A stretch of 64,000 nt of DNA from Actinomucor elegans. Its lineage: Eukaryota > Mucoromycota > Mucoromycetes > Mucorales > Mucoraceae. The translations under genes were made by a program, and so were the position numbers. Below the pieces are notes generated by a model. The model was not told the DNA's origin, did no database searches, and saw only the letters and a program-made list of their open reading frames with translations. This document shows, one piece after another, positions 50,844-61,919 of this stretch (position 1 is the first letter of the stretch; each line of letters opens with the position of its first letter). The DNA lies in assembly GCA_026027325.1 (NCBI GenBank), contig JAMSLZ010000003.1, positions 2,294,001 through 2,358,000 of the forward strand, given 5' to 3'.

Positions 50844-51388
50844 TGTTATATCCGGTGCTAAAGACGAAGGATATAATTTAAAATATGTTATATCCGGTGC
50901 TAAAGACGAAGGATATAATTTAAAATACAATAATAAAAGAATAGACAGTAAATGGAATCAGCTATCCTGATAGTAAAAGTTATTCTAATCTTTATTCACA
51001 ATTCAAAATCAAGTCTTCTTTATATACATTTCATCAGAGCTTAATAGTGTAGCATTCAATATCTATCAGCACGCATGGCCGTACAACGGAGTCCAATCCC
51101 AGCAGCCACTAATAAGCCTTTCAACCACGCATTGTTGTAATTGTATAACCCACGCGTTATTCGATATTCAGGTCTTATCTTGAGATACACTCGATACTAC
51201 TCGATAGTATGATGCCGCGTGTTTCTTGTAAGGATTATTGGCTAATAGTTCTAAGGATGACACATCGCTTGTATTTATGCAGGCCTCGTTAATCTGATTG
51301 GGTTATCAGATAGAGTCCGTGTATGACATAAATGAACAGTTGATTCCTTACTATTATGTCGATGCAAAATAGTAGGTGGAATACAACA
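50844..51388 (-). repeat. LTR-like repeat M with 42-bp tandem duplication
   Basis: Ends TGTTATATCCGGTGC and GTGGAATACAACA have LTR-type TG/CA form. The first 42 bp are repeated exactly in tandem (50844-50885, 50886-50927). No matching TSD (CAGTG/TTGAA), so at least one end is a breakpoint. Confidence 0.6.
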
Positions 51389-51530
51389 TTGAAGTTCGGA
51401 TTTAACTTGATATTATAGACGATTGAGTTAGTCAAAGACTGCGCTCATGGAGTTAACAAGGATTTATAGTAACCCATTCTAGTACGACTTTATATTCGGT
51501 GATAGATAGTTTATGAAGGTTAGTTGCACT
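51389..51530 (-). repeat. LTR-B internal fragment
   Basis: TTGAAGTTCGGATTTAAC to GTTAGTTGCACT matches the middle of LTR-B, with both ends missing. Confidence 0.85.
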
Positions 51531-51817
51531 TGCGGTAAAAATTGAATAAAAAGCGCGAGTGAATCAGTTAGAACCGTTTTATGGGGGTTTATTGATTCAA
51601 AGTGAGTTAAGTTTTTCTATCTAGCTTGTATCTCTTGTATTTATACTTCCAAAGAAATGGTCTCTTAGTAACAATCAAAGGTCTTTTTAATCTATGTTCA
51701 TTCTTCATTAATTGTATTTTCAGCGGTGATTCAAAACTCCCTCTTTTGATGGATAGTTATTAAATGAATCCCGTCTTTTTAATATAATGTAGAATGTTAT
51801 ATGTGGATTTCACCACA
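51531..51817 (-). repeat. LTR-N, distant relative of LTR-C
   Basis: Plus-strand ends TGCGGTAAAA and TTTCACCACA are the same as LTR-C, but the interior differs except for short blocks (TCTAGCTTGTAT, TATTTATACT). No TSD visible. Confidence 0.7.
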
Positions 51818-52483
51818 TTTACAACAAAGAGAAACATTTTAATTCACAAGATTTTTTTACAAAATAAAAAAAGAAAAAAAATGTTACAGTAGTTTTACTG
51901 GCCGGTGCACAAAACTTTTAATTGCTATTACTCCGTCAATTTTTAAATTTAACCAGATCAAGTAATATTGAGCTATAGCTCTAACATACTGCATGAAAAT
52001 ACTAAATGTTTAGGCTAGGGTTTATGTTACGTCATAGTGATAAAATGATGATAAACCGTTTTTTCAACTTTTAAAATTTGAGGGCTTTTCCGTTTTATGA
52101 CGTAAATAGACCATAATCACTAATAATAATTCCGTTTATCTATTGATACTAATGAAACATTGTCTATGGCAACGGAAAATTATATAAAGAAGCCTATTCT
52201 GATTCGTTTCAGCCATTCTCCTTTCTTCTTTCTTGACCATACTTCGTTCTATATAATGAGGATTGTTCTAATATTCTAAAATTTTAAAAATAATAATAAG
52301 GTGAAATATCTCATGGTAATCAATATTTCATAATTTTTTTTTCTTCCAAAAAATTAATTAAAAAAAGCATGACTAAGTTTTTGGTAACTTAATCATAGGG
52401 AGGATAAATATAATAATTTTATTGTTTTTTAATTCCAAAAATTAACATTAAATCCAAATGTATATATAATTTCATATTTACAG
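51818..52483. other. AT-rich region, no gene seen
   Basis: 666 bp of low-complexity AT-rich sequence without a supported feature. It ends in the 5-bp target (TACAG, 52479-52483) of element C. Confidence 0.5.
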
Positions 52484-52785
52484 TGCGGTAAAATTAAAAT
52501 ATAAAAGCAGGTAGTAAGTCGATTATAACTTGGTTATAGTTTATTCAACTTAAATGTGATTTTTTATTTCTAACTAGTTTTTCTAGCTTGTATTTATACT
52601 CGTTGAATTGTGACTGAAGGTTATTTACTTGTGTTCATATAAGAAGTATAAGAAGGACGTATCTCTGTTTAAGGACTGTATCACTGTATAAGGTAATCAA
52701 TGATACTTTAGTATGTATGTGCTACAGCTAGGGCGCACAGGCCTCTAGTCTGTCTGTACTTCAATTATGTGGCTATTTCACCACA
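52484..52785 (-). repeat. 3' LTR of element C
   Basis: 302 bp. On the minus strand it runs TGTGGTGAAATAGCC to TTTTACCGCA, with a TATAAATAC box near 52590. The adjacent purine tract TAGTGGGGGAGCA (52786-52798, minus) is the likely polypurine tract. Confidence 0.94.
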
Positions 52786-52798
52786 TGCTCCCCCACTA

Positions 52799-53045
52799 GA
52801 GTCAGTGCACACTGAGTCGACATTAGTAAAGAATAACAAGAAGTTGTATCTACGTGTTATGTTGTTTTTTGTTCTCCAGTGATTCAATTTTACCAGGTTT
52901 ATTTTTACTGTAGTATGATATCAACTGCTGAGATACAATTTCCAAGGCATAACTGCGTGACAGTATATTATTATATTTTTTTGTTTAGTTTTGTATATTG
53001 ACCGGGCAAGTGAGAACTTAATGTTTCTTTCACTGTTGCGTGTCA
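52799..53045 (-). other. Element C 3' untranslated region
   Basis: 247 bp between the pol stop and the polypurine tract; nothing further recognised. Confidence 0.5.
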
Positions 53046-55541
53046 TTACTTCCTGCTTCTTTTACTACGTCTAGTCTGTGATATGGGATGATTTAAATCA
53101 GTTACCTCACCAGTTCGCATTCTCTTATTATTCGACACATTATCAGATTTTTGATCAGTAATTGTGTTCTTAGTTGGTGATTTGGTATGAGTTTTCTTTT
53201 GGTAAGTGTCTTTCAACCTTTCCTTTGCTAATCGCTTTGAATGTCTAACCTTTTCCCAATACTTTTCGATAGTGGCAGGAGACGAAAATGCATCAACTGA
53301 GATCCAGTCATTTTCTCGTTCACCATAGCCTACCCATTTTACAAGATATAACCTTTGGCCATTTTCATCTTTATGGTCTCGTATCTCCTCGACTTCAAAC
53401 AGTTCTTCTTCTATAGCAGATTCGTCAATAGATACGACTTTGAGTTCTGAGGGTACATATTCACGATGTAATAGTTCATTCGACTCGTCCTTCAATACAT
53501 AGGTGCCAGCACGTGTCTTTCGAACTACAGTATATGGCCCATCATATAGAGGCGATAACGATGTTGGTCGACCACCTTGTAATTTGACCATTACAGGAGT
53601 GTCTATTGGGATATCAATAATGCGATGCTTCTTGTTGAAATCCTCATTGTACTTTTCGACGATCTTACGTGTTCTCTCTTCAACAGCAGGAAATACAACG
53701 TCAGCCATGTAATCAGCTCTCTTTACCAGTTCTTTTACTGACACAGGATTCTTTTTGCCCTTCATTTTAGGATCATGATTTGTGCTCAAGTCTACTTGTC
53801 TAGCAAACATTAACGAAAATGGTGTACTAGCAGTGCGATCTCTTACTTTGATATTGCAGCATAATTGTACAAGTCCTAGCCTTTCGTCCCAGTTACTTGT
53901 ATCATTACCACAGAGTTTCCGCAGTGTGTTTTTCACCATCTGCACGGATCTCTCAGCAGCACCATTGGATTGAGGATAATAAGGTGTAGAGAATCGGTGC
54001 TGGATGCCCAAGGTATTGGTTAATGTATGCATCAATCCGTTCCTGAATTCCCTTCCGTTATCGCTACCAATGATGTCAGGTAATCCATAGTCAGCAAAGA
54101 TATTAATCAAAGCTTTAGCTACGGTATCACTTTGTTTGTTGGGTATAGGTCTAGTGATAATATATTTGGTGCAAATATCGACAAGTACTAGCCCATATAT
54201 GTTACCAGCCTCAGTTACAGGAAGTGGTCCAAAGAGATCCATTGTTACATGACTGAATGGTTCGAATGCAACTATAGATTTTTGTGGATTGAAACCCTTC
54301 TTGGATACATTGTGAAGTGCACATTCTTTGCAGCGTGAAAGGATATCTTTACAGTCAGCGTAGATGGTATTCCAATGTAACCCCTGGTAAGTGTGGATGT
54401 GCTTTACTACACTCTCAATACCGAAATGTCCAAGTGCATGTGCATCGTGGATGATTTGATCTCTCTCGTGGGCTGGAGGACAAGCATACTCTGTTCCTTT
54501 AGATTTGAAGTCTTTACTATTAAGCTTCACCGCGAGGATGTTCAAACGTTTATCTTTCGAGTAGATCTTCTTTTTATGAATAAATCTATCTTTGTCATTG
54601 TTAGATGAAGCTCTTCTTAGTAAGATGCATTTCTCTAATCGTTTAATATTGCGATCCTGCTCCCCCTCCAGCGTTTGATCTTCAATAATAGGAGGGTAAA
54701 CGCGAGATAGTGCATCAGGTAGTTTATTGGCAATGCCTTTTAAGTGAACTACATTCAGATTGAATTGTCCAATAACATCCATATAAGATTGTAATGTACT
54801 GTTCAACGTGGTAGACGTGAACATGTAAGTAAGAGCCATATGATCAGTGAGCACCTCGACAGGTAATGGATGCCCCCATAGCAAAGGTCTAAATCTGATC
54901 AATCCGAATACAATTGCAGCAGTTTCGCGTCTATTGGTGGACCAATTGCGCTCAGCCGAATTGAGAGACTTGCTAATGAAAGCAATGTGTACAGTTCTAT
55001 TAAATTCATCTCTTTGAGTGAGTGCACAAGCTATCCCATATACAGATGCGTCTGTCTCCAGATAAAATTTCTTGGATAGATCAGGCTGGTGAAGCACGGC
55101 ATTAGACACAAGAATCTGTTTAATCCGATTGAATCGATCAGTATGTAAAGACGTCCATTTGGTTTGTACATCCTTATCATTACGTAGTTGATCTAAAGGT
55201 GCAGCTACTTTACTAAGCATAGGACAATAATCCCTTAAATGAGAAATCACACCCATAATACTTCGTACTTGTGCAGCGTTTTTAGGAATTGGCCATTTAT
55301 CAATGTTTGAAAGTCGTCTGTGATCGATCTTTGTAATGCCAGGTCCAACAATAAAGCCCAATAAATATAATGCCGTTCGAAACCATGTGCATTTGTCGGG
55401 ATTGATCTTCAAATTTACAGAAGTCAATCTTTCGAGCACTGTGTTTATCAATTTAATATGTTCTTCTATCGTTTCACTATAGAGTACACAATCATCTACA
55501 TATGTTTCTACTCCTTCTAAGTCTCCCAAGAGGATGTTCAT
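53046..55541 (-). CDS. Element C pol, 3' part: RT end, RNase H, integrase, chromodomain
   Basis: Minus strand from the element A junction: catalytic YVDDCVLYS of RT, RNase H (LETDASVYGIACALTQ, TDHMALTYMF, LPDALSRVY), integrase zinc region (HALGHFGIES to CKEC), catalytic core (MDLFGPLPVT, GSDNGREF, NGAAERSVQM), C-terminal domain and chromodomain (FEVEEIRDHKDENGQ, YLVKWVGYGERENDWIS, IEKYWEKV). The basic tail ends SQTRRSKRSRK. Intact apart from the insertion. Confidence 0.92.
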   Translation of the reverse strand: MNILLGDLEGVETYVDDCVLYSETIEEHIKLINTVLERLTSVNLKINPDKCTWFRTALYLLGFIVGPGITKIDHRRLSNIDKWPIPKNAAQVRSIMGVISHLRDYCPMLSKVAAPLDQLRNDKDVQTKWTSLHTDRFNRIKQILVSNAVLHQPDLSKKFYLETDASVYGIACALTQRDEFNRTVHIAFISKSLNSAERNWSTNRRETAAIVFGLIRFRPLLWGHPLPVEVLTDHMALTYMFTSTTLNSTLQSYMDVIGQFNLNVVHLKGIANKLPDALSRVYPPIIEDQTLEGEQDRNIKRLEKCILLRRASSNNDKDRFIHKKKIYSKDKRLNILAVKLNSKDFKSKGTEYACPPAHERDQIIHDAHALGHFGIESVVKHIHTYQGLHWNTIYADCKDILSRCKECALHNVSKKGFNPQKSIVAFEPFSHVTMDLFGPLPVTEAGNIYGLVLVDICTKYIITRPIPNKQSDTVAKALINIFADYGLPDIIGSDNGREFRNGLMHTLTNTLGIQHRFSTPYYPQSNGAAERSVQMVKNTLRKLCGNDTSNWDERLGLVQLCCNIKVRDRTASTPFSLMFARQVDLSTNHDPKMKGKKNPVSVKELVKRADYMADVVFPAVEERTRKIVEKYNEDFNKKHRIIDIPIDTPVMVKLQGGRPTSLSPLYDGPYTVVRKTRAGTYVLKDESNELLHREYVPSELKVVSIDESAIEEELFEVEEIRDHKDENGQRLYLVKWVGYGERENDWISVDAFSSPATIEKYWEKVRHSKRLAKERLKDTYQKKTHTKSPTKNTITDQKSDNVSNNKRMRTGEVTDLNHPISQTRRSKRSRK

Positions 55542-55757
55542 TGAGATGTTTCCTGAGATGTTCGTAATTAGTTAGGTACGTGTTTAATTAACGAGACAGA
55601 AAACAAGAGAGAGATTTATTCTACCACTGCCCGCCTTCTGTTATTAATAGGCTGGGTGGTGGTTACATATAGTAAATATAACTAGTCACGATTACACAAG
55701 TTAACTATTCAGGCCACTTCTATTACTATTCTATGTAAAGTAGTTATGTCCACTACA
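55542..55757 (-). repeat. 3' LTR of element A copy 2
   Basis: 216 bp, preceded on the minus strand by the purine tract CCTGGTGGGGGGCCA (55758-55772). Confidence 0.95.
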
Positions 55758-56059
55758 TGGCCCCCCACCAGGTTGAAGCATATATGATGATAATTAGGTG
55801 CTGTAACCGTCTTACCCTTAAATGGTTTATATAGATGTTGAAATTGGTATCCGTTACTGCTTTTCGGTAAGATTGTTTTGTGTAGATGTACTTTTTCGTT
55901 TACGTGTGTTGTACTGCTGTTGTGCTTTCAATAAAAAACCCTATGCTTGGACCAAGCATTTCATGATATATATATATATATACAAAAAAAACATAATAAT
56001 GTAAAAAAAATAAAAAAAATAAAAATGGGTAAAAAAGATTGCACATCTTTGTAGCATGC

Positions 56060-59000
56060 TTAGAGCTTGGCTCTATGTAGGCTGGCTATTATGACTTTGG
56101 ATCTTCTCACACGTTTGCTTTTTCGCATACCGGTGCTTGAGCTTTGTATGTGTTTGCGATCTACTTTATCGGTCGATGGATTTCTTCTTTTGCGCTGTAC
56201 ATTCGCCTTATTGATCTCTGGATCCGCGCAGTTAGAGTTACGTCGCGTCCAGTAATCTTGTATGGGTTTTAGGCTGCTAAAATGTTGCACTTGTTCCCAT
56301 GTGTCCTCATTGGGATCTGGATAACCTTTCCATCTGACTCGATATATGTATTTGTTTGCATTGGTTGGATCTACTTTGTGATTGATTACAGACTGTACTT
56401 CGTATATATCGCTAGCATCCTTTGTAACTGGTGTGCTCTCGCCGCCTGCTAGCTTGAGCCTATGTATAGGATACGAGTTCGATATATTGTCCATTCTGTC
56501 TCTTAAAATGTAATTGTGTCTTTTTGTAATGCTATGCACTGTAAATGGCCCTGTATATGTTGGATCCGTTGCTGATCCTTTGATAACGTTAGATAGCATC
56601 ACCAAGGTACCCACTGGATAGTCTGTATCCATTATGTTGTTTTTAGCATTAAACGTCTTTTGTTGTGCTAATTGTGTGGTTATACTTCTGTCTTTGATGA
56701 CTGGTACGATGATTTTGGACATGTCATTTATACGTCTGAGAATTGCATTGGATTTTTCTGCACCTGGCTTGGCTTTAGCTATTTCCACTTTTGAATAGTC
56801 CTTGAAGTCGTTAGGCTCCCTTGCAAACATGATAGAGAATGGACGTGATCCGTGAATGCTTGCGTATTTGCAGTTGACCGCTAATTGTACTGCTGGTAGA
56901 TACTTCTCCCAATCGGTTTTGTTGTCATCCAACTGTTTGATGAGTGTCCTTTTTATGGTTCCCACCCATTTTTCTGCTACTCCGTTTGCTCTAGGATTGT
57001 AGGGTAGCGTTAACCGATGATCAATGCCACAGTGGTTTACTACGTGTTGCAGTACTTGATTTACGAACTCGGTGCCATTATCGGACTGCAGCACTTTGGG
57101 GAAACCAAAGTCGCAAAATACCTTTATTACCTCTTTTGCCACTGTTACCGCCGTTTTGTCCGGAATTGCTCTGGCTATGCAGAATCTCGAAAATATGTCA
57201 ACCATGATCATGATGTAGTTACTACCTTCCGAGGAAGTGACACTAAGTGTGCCTAGATCTATGGCCCAATGATCACCTGGTGCATCGGCCATGATACTGG
57301 TTAAAGGTCTGAACGCTTTGTTGCCTAGGTTAAATTGCAGACATTGCTCACACTGTTTAACCATTTCCAGAGCTTCCTCCTTAATGTTTGTCCAGTGGAT
57401 CCCGTCGTTGTGTATTTTGGTTACCATTGCATTGGCTCCAAAATGTCCAAAAAGATGAGTATCTAATAATATCTTCTGTCTTTGATCTTTAGGAGGCGTC
57501 ATGTATTCTTCTTTAACTTGACTTATTGCATTAATCGCCTCTAAATAAGCTTTTGGCTTATTACTGATGTTTATCTTGCTAGCCTTACCGCCATTACCCC
57601 CCTCCAGACGCACTGTTGGATGCGTCGAAGTTTTTATTGTGTCGGGTATTGCCTTGTTATATGTTGGTACATGCTCCTCTCCAAATAAACGAGATAACGC
57701 GTCGGGGATGACGTTTAGTATACCAGGTAGATGTACCACATCATAAGTATAGTCACAAATTATGTCTAACCAACCTACCATCATGGGATTGGCGATAGTT
57801 TGAGTTTGCAGGTAACATAATGCTTTATGATCGGTAATGAGAGTGAATGGATTGCCCCACAAATATTGATGAAATCTTCGTAACATAAAAACAACTCCTA
57901 GTAGTTCTCTCTTAGTACACGAATAGTTTTTTTCTGAGGTTGATAATGAACGTGCAGCAAAGCCTATGTACTTGTATGTATTATTAATTACTTGGTAGAC
58001 CACTCCACCGATGGAATACGCGCTGGCATCCGTCGCTACGTAAAATGGGTGATCCATTTGTGGAATGCTTAGCACCGGCGCACTGCTGAGTGCCGTTTTA
58101 ATGTCTTCAAAATCTTGCTGAAGTTGTGCGGTCCATAGGTGAGTGATATCACCTTCATTTCTTAGCTTATCTAAGCGGTGCGTCATATCCGAGAATTTAG
58201 GTAGATGATCTCTAAAATAATTGGCGAATCCTAGGAATCGCATAATGTGTTTGCCTGTAGTAGGTGCTGGCCAGTCATATGCGTTTGTTACTTTACGTTG
58301 ATCCAAAGATACTCCATCTGCACTTAATGAGAATCCCAATAAGTAAACTGATTTCTGAGCAAAATGACATTTTTTGACGTTAAGAATCAAATTTACTGCT
58401 GTCAGCCGGTTGATGCAATCTTGTACGTGTTTTGCATGATCATATATATTATCCGAGTGAACCAAAACATCATCTACAAATACCGTTACATAGCCACATC
58501 CTGCGAAGATCTTGTTCATGACCCTCTGGAAGCATGAGCTTATCGACTTCAACCCGAAAGGGCAGGAAACAAAGCAGTATTGCTGGCCATCATTCACTGT
58601 AAAAGAAGTCTTATGTTGATCTTCTTCTGCGAGTTTGAATCGATGGAACGCTTGTCGAAGGTCCAAAGTGGTAAAAACTTTCGACTTACCCATAGATCGG
58701 AAGACATCTTTAACTAATGGTATAGGAAAACGATCATCAGGCAAAAGTAGGTTTAAGGCTCTTGGGTCCAAACACACTCGAATGCCTGTATAATTTCCAT
58801 CTAAATCCTTTTTAGTGGCACAAGTAATAGGATTATTAAAATCAGTATTAACCGGAGCCACTTTTATAACTCCTTCTTGCAGCCATTGTTGAATTTGATC
58901 TTGTAAGACAGCTTTCAACTTCTCTGGAATAGGGTACTGTCGTCTATAGGCGGTTTTTCCCTTTTCTGTTGGAAGGTGAATAACTGATTCTGGTACAGTA

Positions 59001-61654
59001 CACCACGTTGTAATAGGTATTTTCTCGTTTGCTGTGATGCTTTGCTGCAATTTTCGCATAAAATGTTCATGCTCACTTTTGGATCCGTAAGGCGAATTGT
59101 TGGGCTCAAGGTTTTCCTCTAACACTGGATCTGCTTTACGTGGACCACTTGGTGTATCCCATGACGTAGCTAGTCCTGTTAAACCTAATCCTACTTTTCC
59201 CATTAGATCCGTTCCGATGATGACATCTGAAAGTTCTCGATTGAGGTCCATTATCTCAAAGTCATGTATGGTCTTGATACCGTTATGACAAAAATTTACT
59301 TTATTAACAGTTCCTATGCGCGGTACTTCTACCTTGCTAGCAGCTAGCTGGATAGAACCATTACCTCTCGGAGAAGTAATAGGTAAAGAAAGTAAGGAAA
59401 CTAGCTTTGGTGACAGGATACTTTTATTAGCCCCTGAATCCACCGTAGCCATGGTCCTTACATTTTCTACAGTAACCGGAACGTTAAAGTAAGGGCTGTT
59501 AGTGTCCTGTTCGATAGAAGAGGCATTGATCCCGATTTTTGCATAGACGTCTGTCTTTGACTTACATTCTTCCGATAACTTTCGCAAATCCTCTTCATCC
59601 AGTTCCTCCAAATGACTATTATCTGGGGCAAGATTACTAAGATCATTATTGATAGGTTTGTCTGTCACGACTTCCTCCATATCAATATCAGCTTCGTGTT
59701 GGTGGTGTGCTCTCACGTTAGCTGCTGCGATATCATGAAATTGCGTTTCATTATTGCCATCTTGACCAGGCTCCACTTGAGGTACTAATTTATCCATCGA
59801 AGCTGTCGGCATGGCCCGCTTTAACGAAGGAATTGACATAGCAGACCTCGTGTGTAGAGTCGATTGCTGGTTTATATTTGCGTTCTGTTCCTCGGCTTTA
59901 CGCTTTCGCTCCTTTTCATCCTGTTGTTGAACCGCTGTTGCATAATTTTCAGCTCGGATACCAAAGATGCGTACCTCCCGTGTTGTATTCAACAAGTTTT
60001 CATGCTTGCCGCGCTGGTTGGAGGGTCTCTTTTCTGATGCACGGTTGTTACATCGTCGATCAATATCCTGCTGAGGTAACAAAGCTTGACTAGCGTTGCG
60101 CTTGATGGCCGAAGAAGGTCCTGCCATTTCATTACTGCATCCTTGCATTGGGTCGTGAATTGTAATACCCGCTACGGTGGGAAGACTTCTGCTTTTGTTG
60201 GCGTGTAGTTTATCGCAACTGGCATTATGACCCTTGAAGTATGGCACACCGCATTTATACTTGCACAATTTTGGTGATTTGTCTGGATTCAAATCGCATT
60301 CCTCTGACTTGTGCATTACATCTCGTTGATGAAATTTGCAGTAGTAATATCCGGCTGGTCTTTCTGCCATTGCCGCTTTCTCACCGGTGGGGTTAGGTTT
60401 TCTCCTTCTTCCAATGAAGCTGTCGGCATGGCCCGCATTGACAAAGGAAGATTCATGGGAGTTACCTTGACCTGAGTTTATCGTGCTTGGCACGTTGTGC
60501 TCGGCCTTCTGACCCTCACTGCGGTTCATAGCTACTCTGGCAAAATTACCCCGCCCTTGGATGATCAAACCCTGGTTGAAAATGTTGCCGTTCGTTGGTC
60601 TCATCATAGTGTTGATATATCCAAGCTCTCTGGCAAAATCAGGTGTGTAGGGAGGAGCCATATCGTTGCTACCCACATTGCTACCGTGAGGGTTCAAACC
60701 TGCTACAAGAATGCAATTCTTAGCCTGGATCACTGCATCGTTGATGTCTCGCAAGAGGTCTGGTCTACTTCTACTATGGCCGATAGATGCTGTCTCCGTG
60801 CCATCTACGTCCATTGGATCTCCATTAGCGATTCGCTTATTCATCAGTTGCTGATAGATGTCCTGTTGCAATGGGGCAGGTAGGCTTTCCACAAACAAGT
60901 GCCCCATCACGTAGTTGTCACTTAATCCCGTAGAGAGACTGGCCTCCTCGAATGCTTCCCTGAACCTTACAGTGTACTCTTCAATCGTTTCTGAGATAGG
61001 CATCATTCTCATGTTCACCAATTCCAAGAACTTATGGAGATCCTTGCAGATGTGAGGTGAAGGTGCGAATCTTTGCTCAGAGGCTTCTTGAAATTGCTTC
61101 CACGATGTTGATCTTCCTTCATGACCCTTGAAAGTCTCTTGAAACCAAATCTTTTGTTCAAGTGTGAGGGCTTCCGTCACTAGCAAAGGATAGAACAAAT
61201 CCAGATGTTCTTGATTATGTCCGAGTATTTCCAGTAAGGTCATTTGCAACGCTTTGAGTGCTTTTTCGGCTGATGCAAATTCAGCATCCATTCTTGTTGC
61301 TGTTTTCCAGACAAGTTGTTTTAAGTTATTGCCTTGAATTTTTACATGTCCATGCATCATTTGAAGCTTTTCGCGTAAAGTTAAGGTTGCTGGGCCCTTT
61401 GCCTTAGCGATAGATGCATTAATGTTAGCGAGGATTTGCTCCATTTTTCTTTCATATTCGGTAGCTTTTTCCTCGTAATTCATAGCTTCCGCCATTTTAG
61501 CTTCGTCTTCAGCTTCATTGTTCATTTGCTCAAGTACATTGCTGCATTTGGCCATGTTTTGCATTTTAAATATGTGGCATCTGCGAGCCAGGTCGAAATT
61601 GACGCGATGTTCCTCAGGAACTGACGCGATATCGTTGTTAATGTTAATTTGCAT
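56060..61654 (-). CDS. Element A Gag-Pol polyprotein with chromodomain (1864 aa), copy 2
   Basis: Same domain order and length as 8833-14427. I can see five amino-acid differences from copy 1: F/S at about residue 197 (EAFEQ versus EASEQ), T/A near 295 (TTSIGH versus TASIGH), V/L near 459 (KVCKY versus KLCKY), H/Y near 1071 (NIHDH versus NIYDH), L/V near 1354 (PTLRLEGG versus PTVRLEGG). None touches a catalytic motif. Intact frame; likely autonomous. Confidence 0.97.
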   Translation of the reverse strand: MQININNDIASVPEEHRVNFDLARRCHIFKMQNMAKCSNVLEQMNNEAEDEAKMAEAMNYEEKATEYERKMEQILANINASIAKAKGPATLTLREKLQMMHGHVKIQGNNLKQLVWKTATRMDAEFASAEKALKALQMTLLEILGHNQEHLDLFYPLLVTEALTLEQKIWFQETFKGHEGRSTSWKQFQEASEQRFAPSPHICKDLHKFLELVNMRMMPISETIEEYTVRFREAFEEASLSTGLSDNYVMGHLFVESLPAPLQQDIYQQLMNKRIANGDPMDVDGTETASIGHSRSRPDLLRDINDAVIQAKNCILVAGLNPHGSNVGSNDMAPPYTPDFARELGYINTMMRPTNGNIFNQGLIIQGRGNFARVAMNRSEGQKAEHNVPSTINSGQGNSHESSFVNAGHADSFIGRRRKPNPTGEKAAMAERPAGYYYCKFHQRDVMHKSEECDLNPDKSPKLCKYKCGVPYFKGHNASCDKLHANKSRSLPTVAGITIHDPMQGCSNEMAGPSSAIKRNASQALLPQQDIDRRCNNRASEKRPSNQRGKHENLLNTTREVRIFGIRAENYATAVQQQDEKERKRKAEEQNANINQQSTLHTRSAMSIPSLKRAMPTASMDKLVPQVEPGQDGNNETQFHDIAAANVRAHHQHEADIDMEEVVTDKPINNDLSNLAPDNSHLEELDEEDLRKLSEECKSKTDVYAKIGINASSIEQDTNSPYFNVPVTVENVRTMATVDSGANKSILSPKLVSLLSLPITSPRGNGSIQLAASKVEVPRIGTVNKVNFCHNGIKTIHDFEIMDLNRELSDVIIGTDLMGKVGLGLTGLATSWDTPSGPRKADPVLEENLEPNNSPYGSKSEHEHFMRKLQQSITANEKIPITTWCTVPESVIHLPTEKGKTAYRRQYPIPEKLKAVLQDQIQQWLQEGVIKVAPVNTDFNNPITCATKKDLDGNYTGIRVCLDPRALNLLLPDDRFPIPLVKDVFRSMGKSKVFTTLDLRQAFHRFKLAEEDQHKTSFTVNDGQQYCFVSCPFGLKSISSCFQRVMNKIFAGCGYVTVFVDDVLVHSDNIYDHAKHVQDCINRLTAVNLILNVKKCHFAQKSVYLLGFSLSADGVSLDQRKVTNAYDWPAPTTGKHIMRFLGFANYFRDHLPKFSDMTHRLDKLRNEGDITHLWTAQLQQDFEDIKTALSSAPVLSIPQMDHPFYVATDASAYSIGGVVYQVINNTYKYIGFAARSLSTSEKNYSCTKRELLGVVFMLRRFHQYLWGNPFTLITDHKALCYLQTQTIANPMMVGWLDIICDYTYDVVHLPGILNVIPDALSRLFGEEHVPTYNKAIPDTIKTSTHPTVRLEGGNGGKASKINISNKPKAYLEAINAISQVKEEYMTPPKDQRQKILLDTHLFGHFGANAMVTKIHNDGIHWTNIKEEALEMVKQCEQCLQFNLGNKAFRPLTSIMADAPGDHWAIDLGTLSVTSSEGSNYIMIMVDIFSRFCIARAIPDKTAVTVAKEVIKVFCDFGFPKVLQSDNGTEFVNQVLQHVVNHCGIDHRLTLPYNPRANGVAEKWVGTIKRTLIKQLDDNKTDWEKYLPAVQLAVNCKYASIHGSRPFSIMFAREPNDFKDYSKVEIAKAKPGAEKSNAILRRINDMSKIIVPVIKDRSITTQLAQQKTFNAKNNIMDTDYPVGTLVMLSNVIKGSATDPTYTGPFTVHSITKRHNYILRDRMDNISNSYPIHRLKLAGGESTPVTKDASDIYEVQSVINHKVDPTNANKYIYRVRWKGYPDPNEDTWEQVQHFSSLKPIQDYWTRRNSNCADPEINKANVQRKRRNPSTDKVDRKHIQSSSTGMRKSKRVRRSKVIIASLHRAKL

Positions 61655-61703
61655 GTTGATTTTGTTGTTAAAATAAATCTCTGACTGAATTCGTTAAAAA
61701 AAA

Positions 61704-61919
61704 TGAGATGTTTCCTGAGATGTTCGTAATTAGTTAGGTACGTGTTTAATTAACGAGACAGAAAACAAGAGAGAGATTTATTCTACCACTGCCCGCCTTC
61801 TGTTATTAATAGGCTGGGTGGTGGTTACATATAGTAAATATAACTAGTCACGATTACACAAGTTAACTATTCAGGCCACTTCTATTACTATTCTATGTAA
61901 AGTAGTTATGTCCACTACA
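61704..61919 (-). repeat. 5' LTR of element A copy 2
   Basis: 216 bp, ending CATCTCA on the minus strand, followed by the same T-run and self-complementary AGAGATTTATT site as copy 1. Confidence 0.95.

Larger units (their letters stand above)
55542..61919 (-). mobile_element. Ty3/gypsy chromovirus A, copy 2, intact, 6378 bp
   Basis: LTRs 55542-55757 and 61704-61919 (216 bp each). TSD TTCAT lies at 55537-55541 and 61920-61924. Same length as copy 1. It is inserted in the reverse transcriptase region of element C, in the same orientation as its host. Confidence 0.97.
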
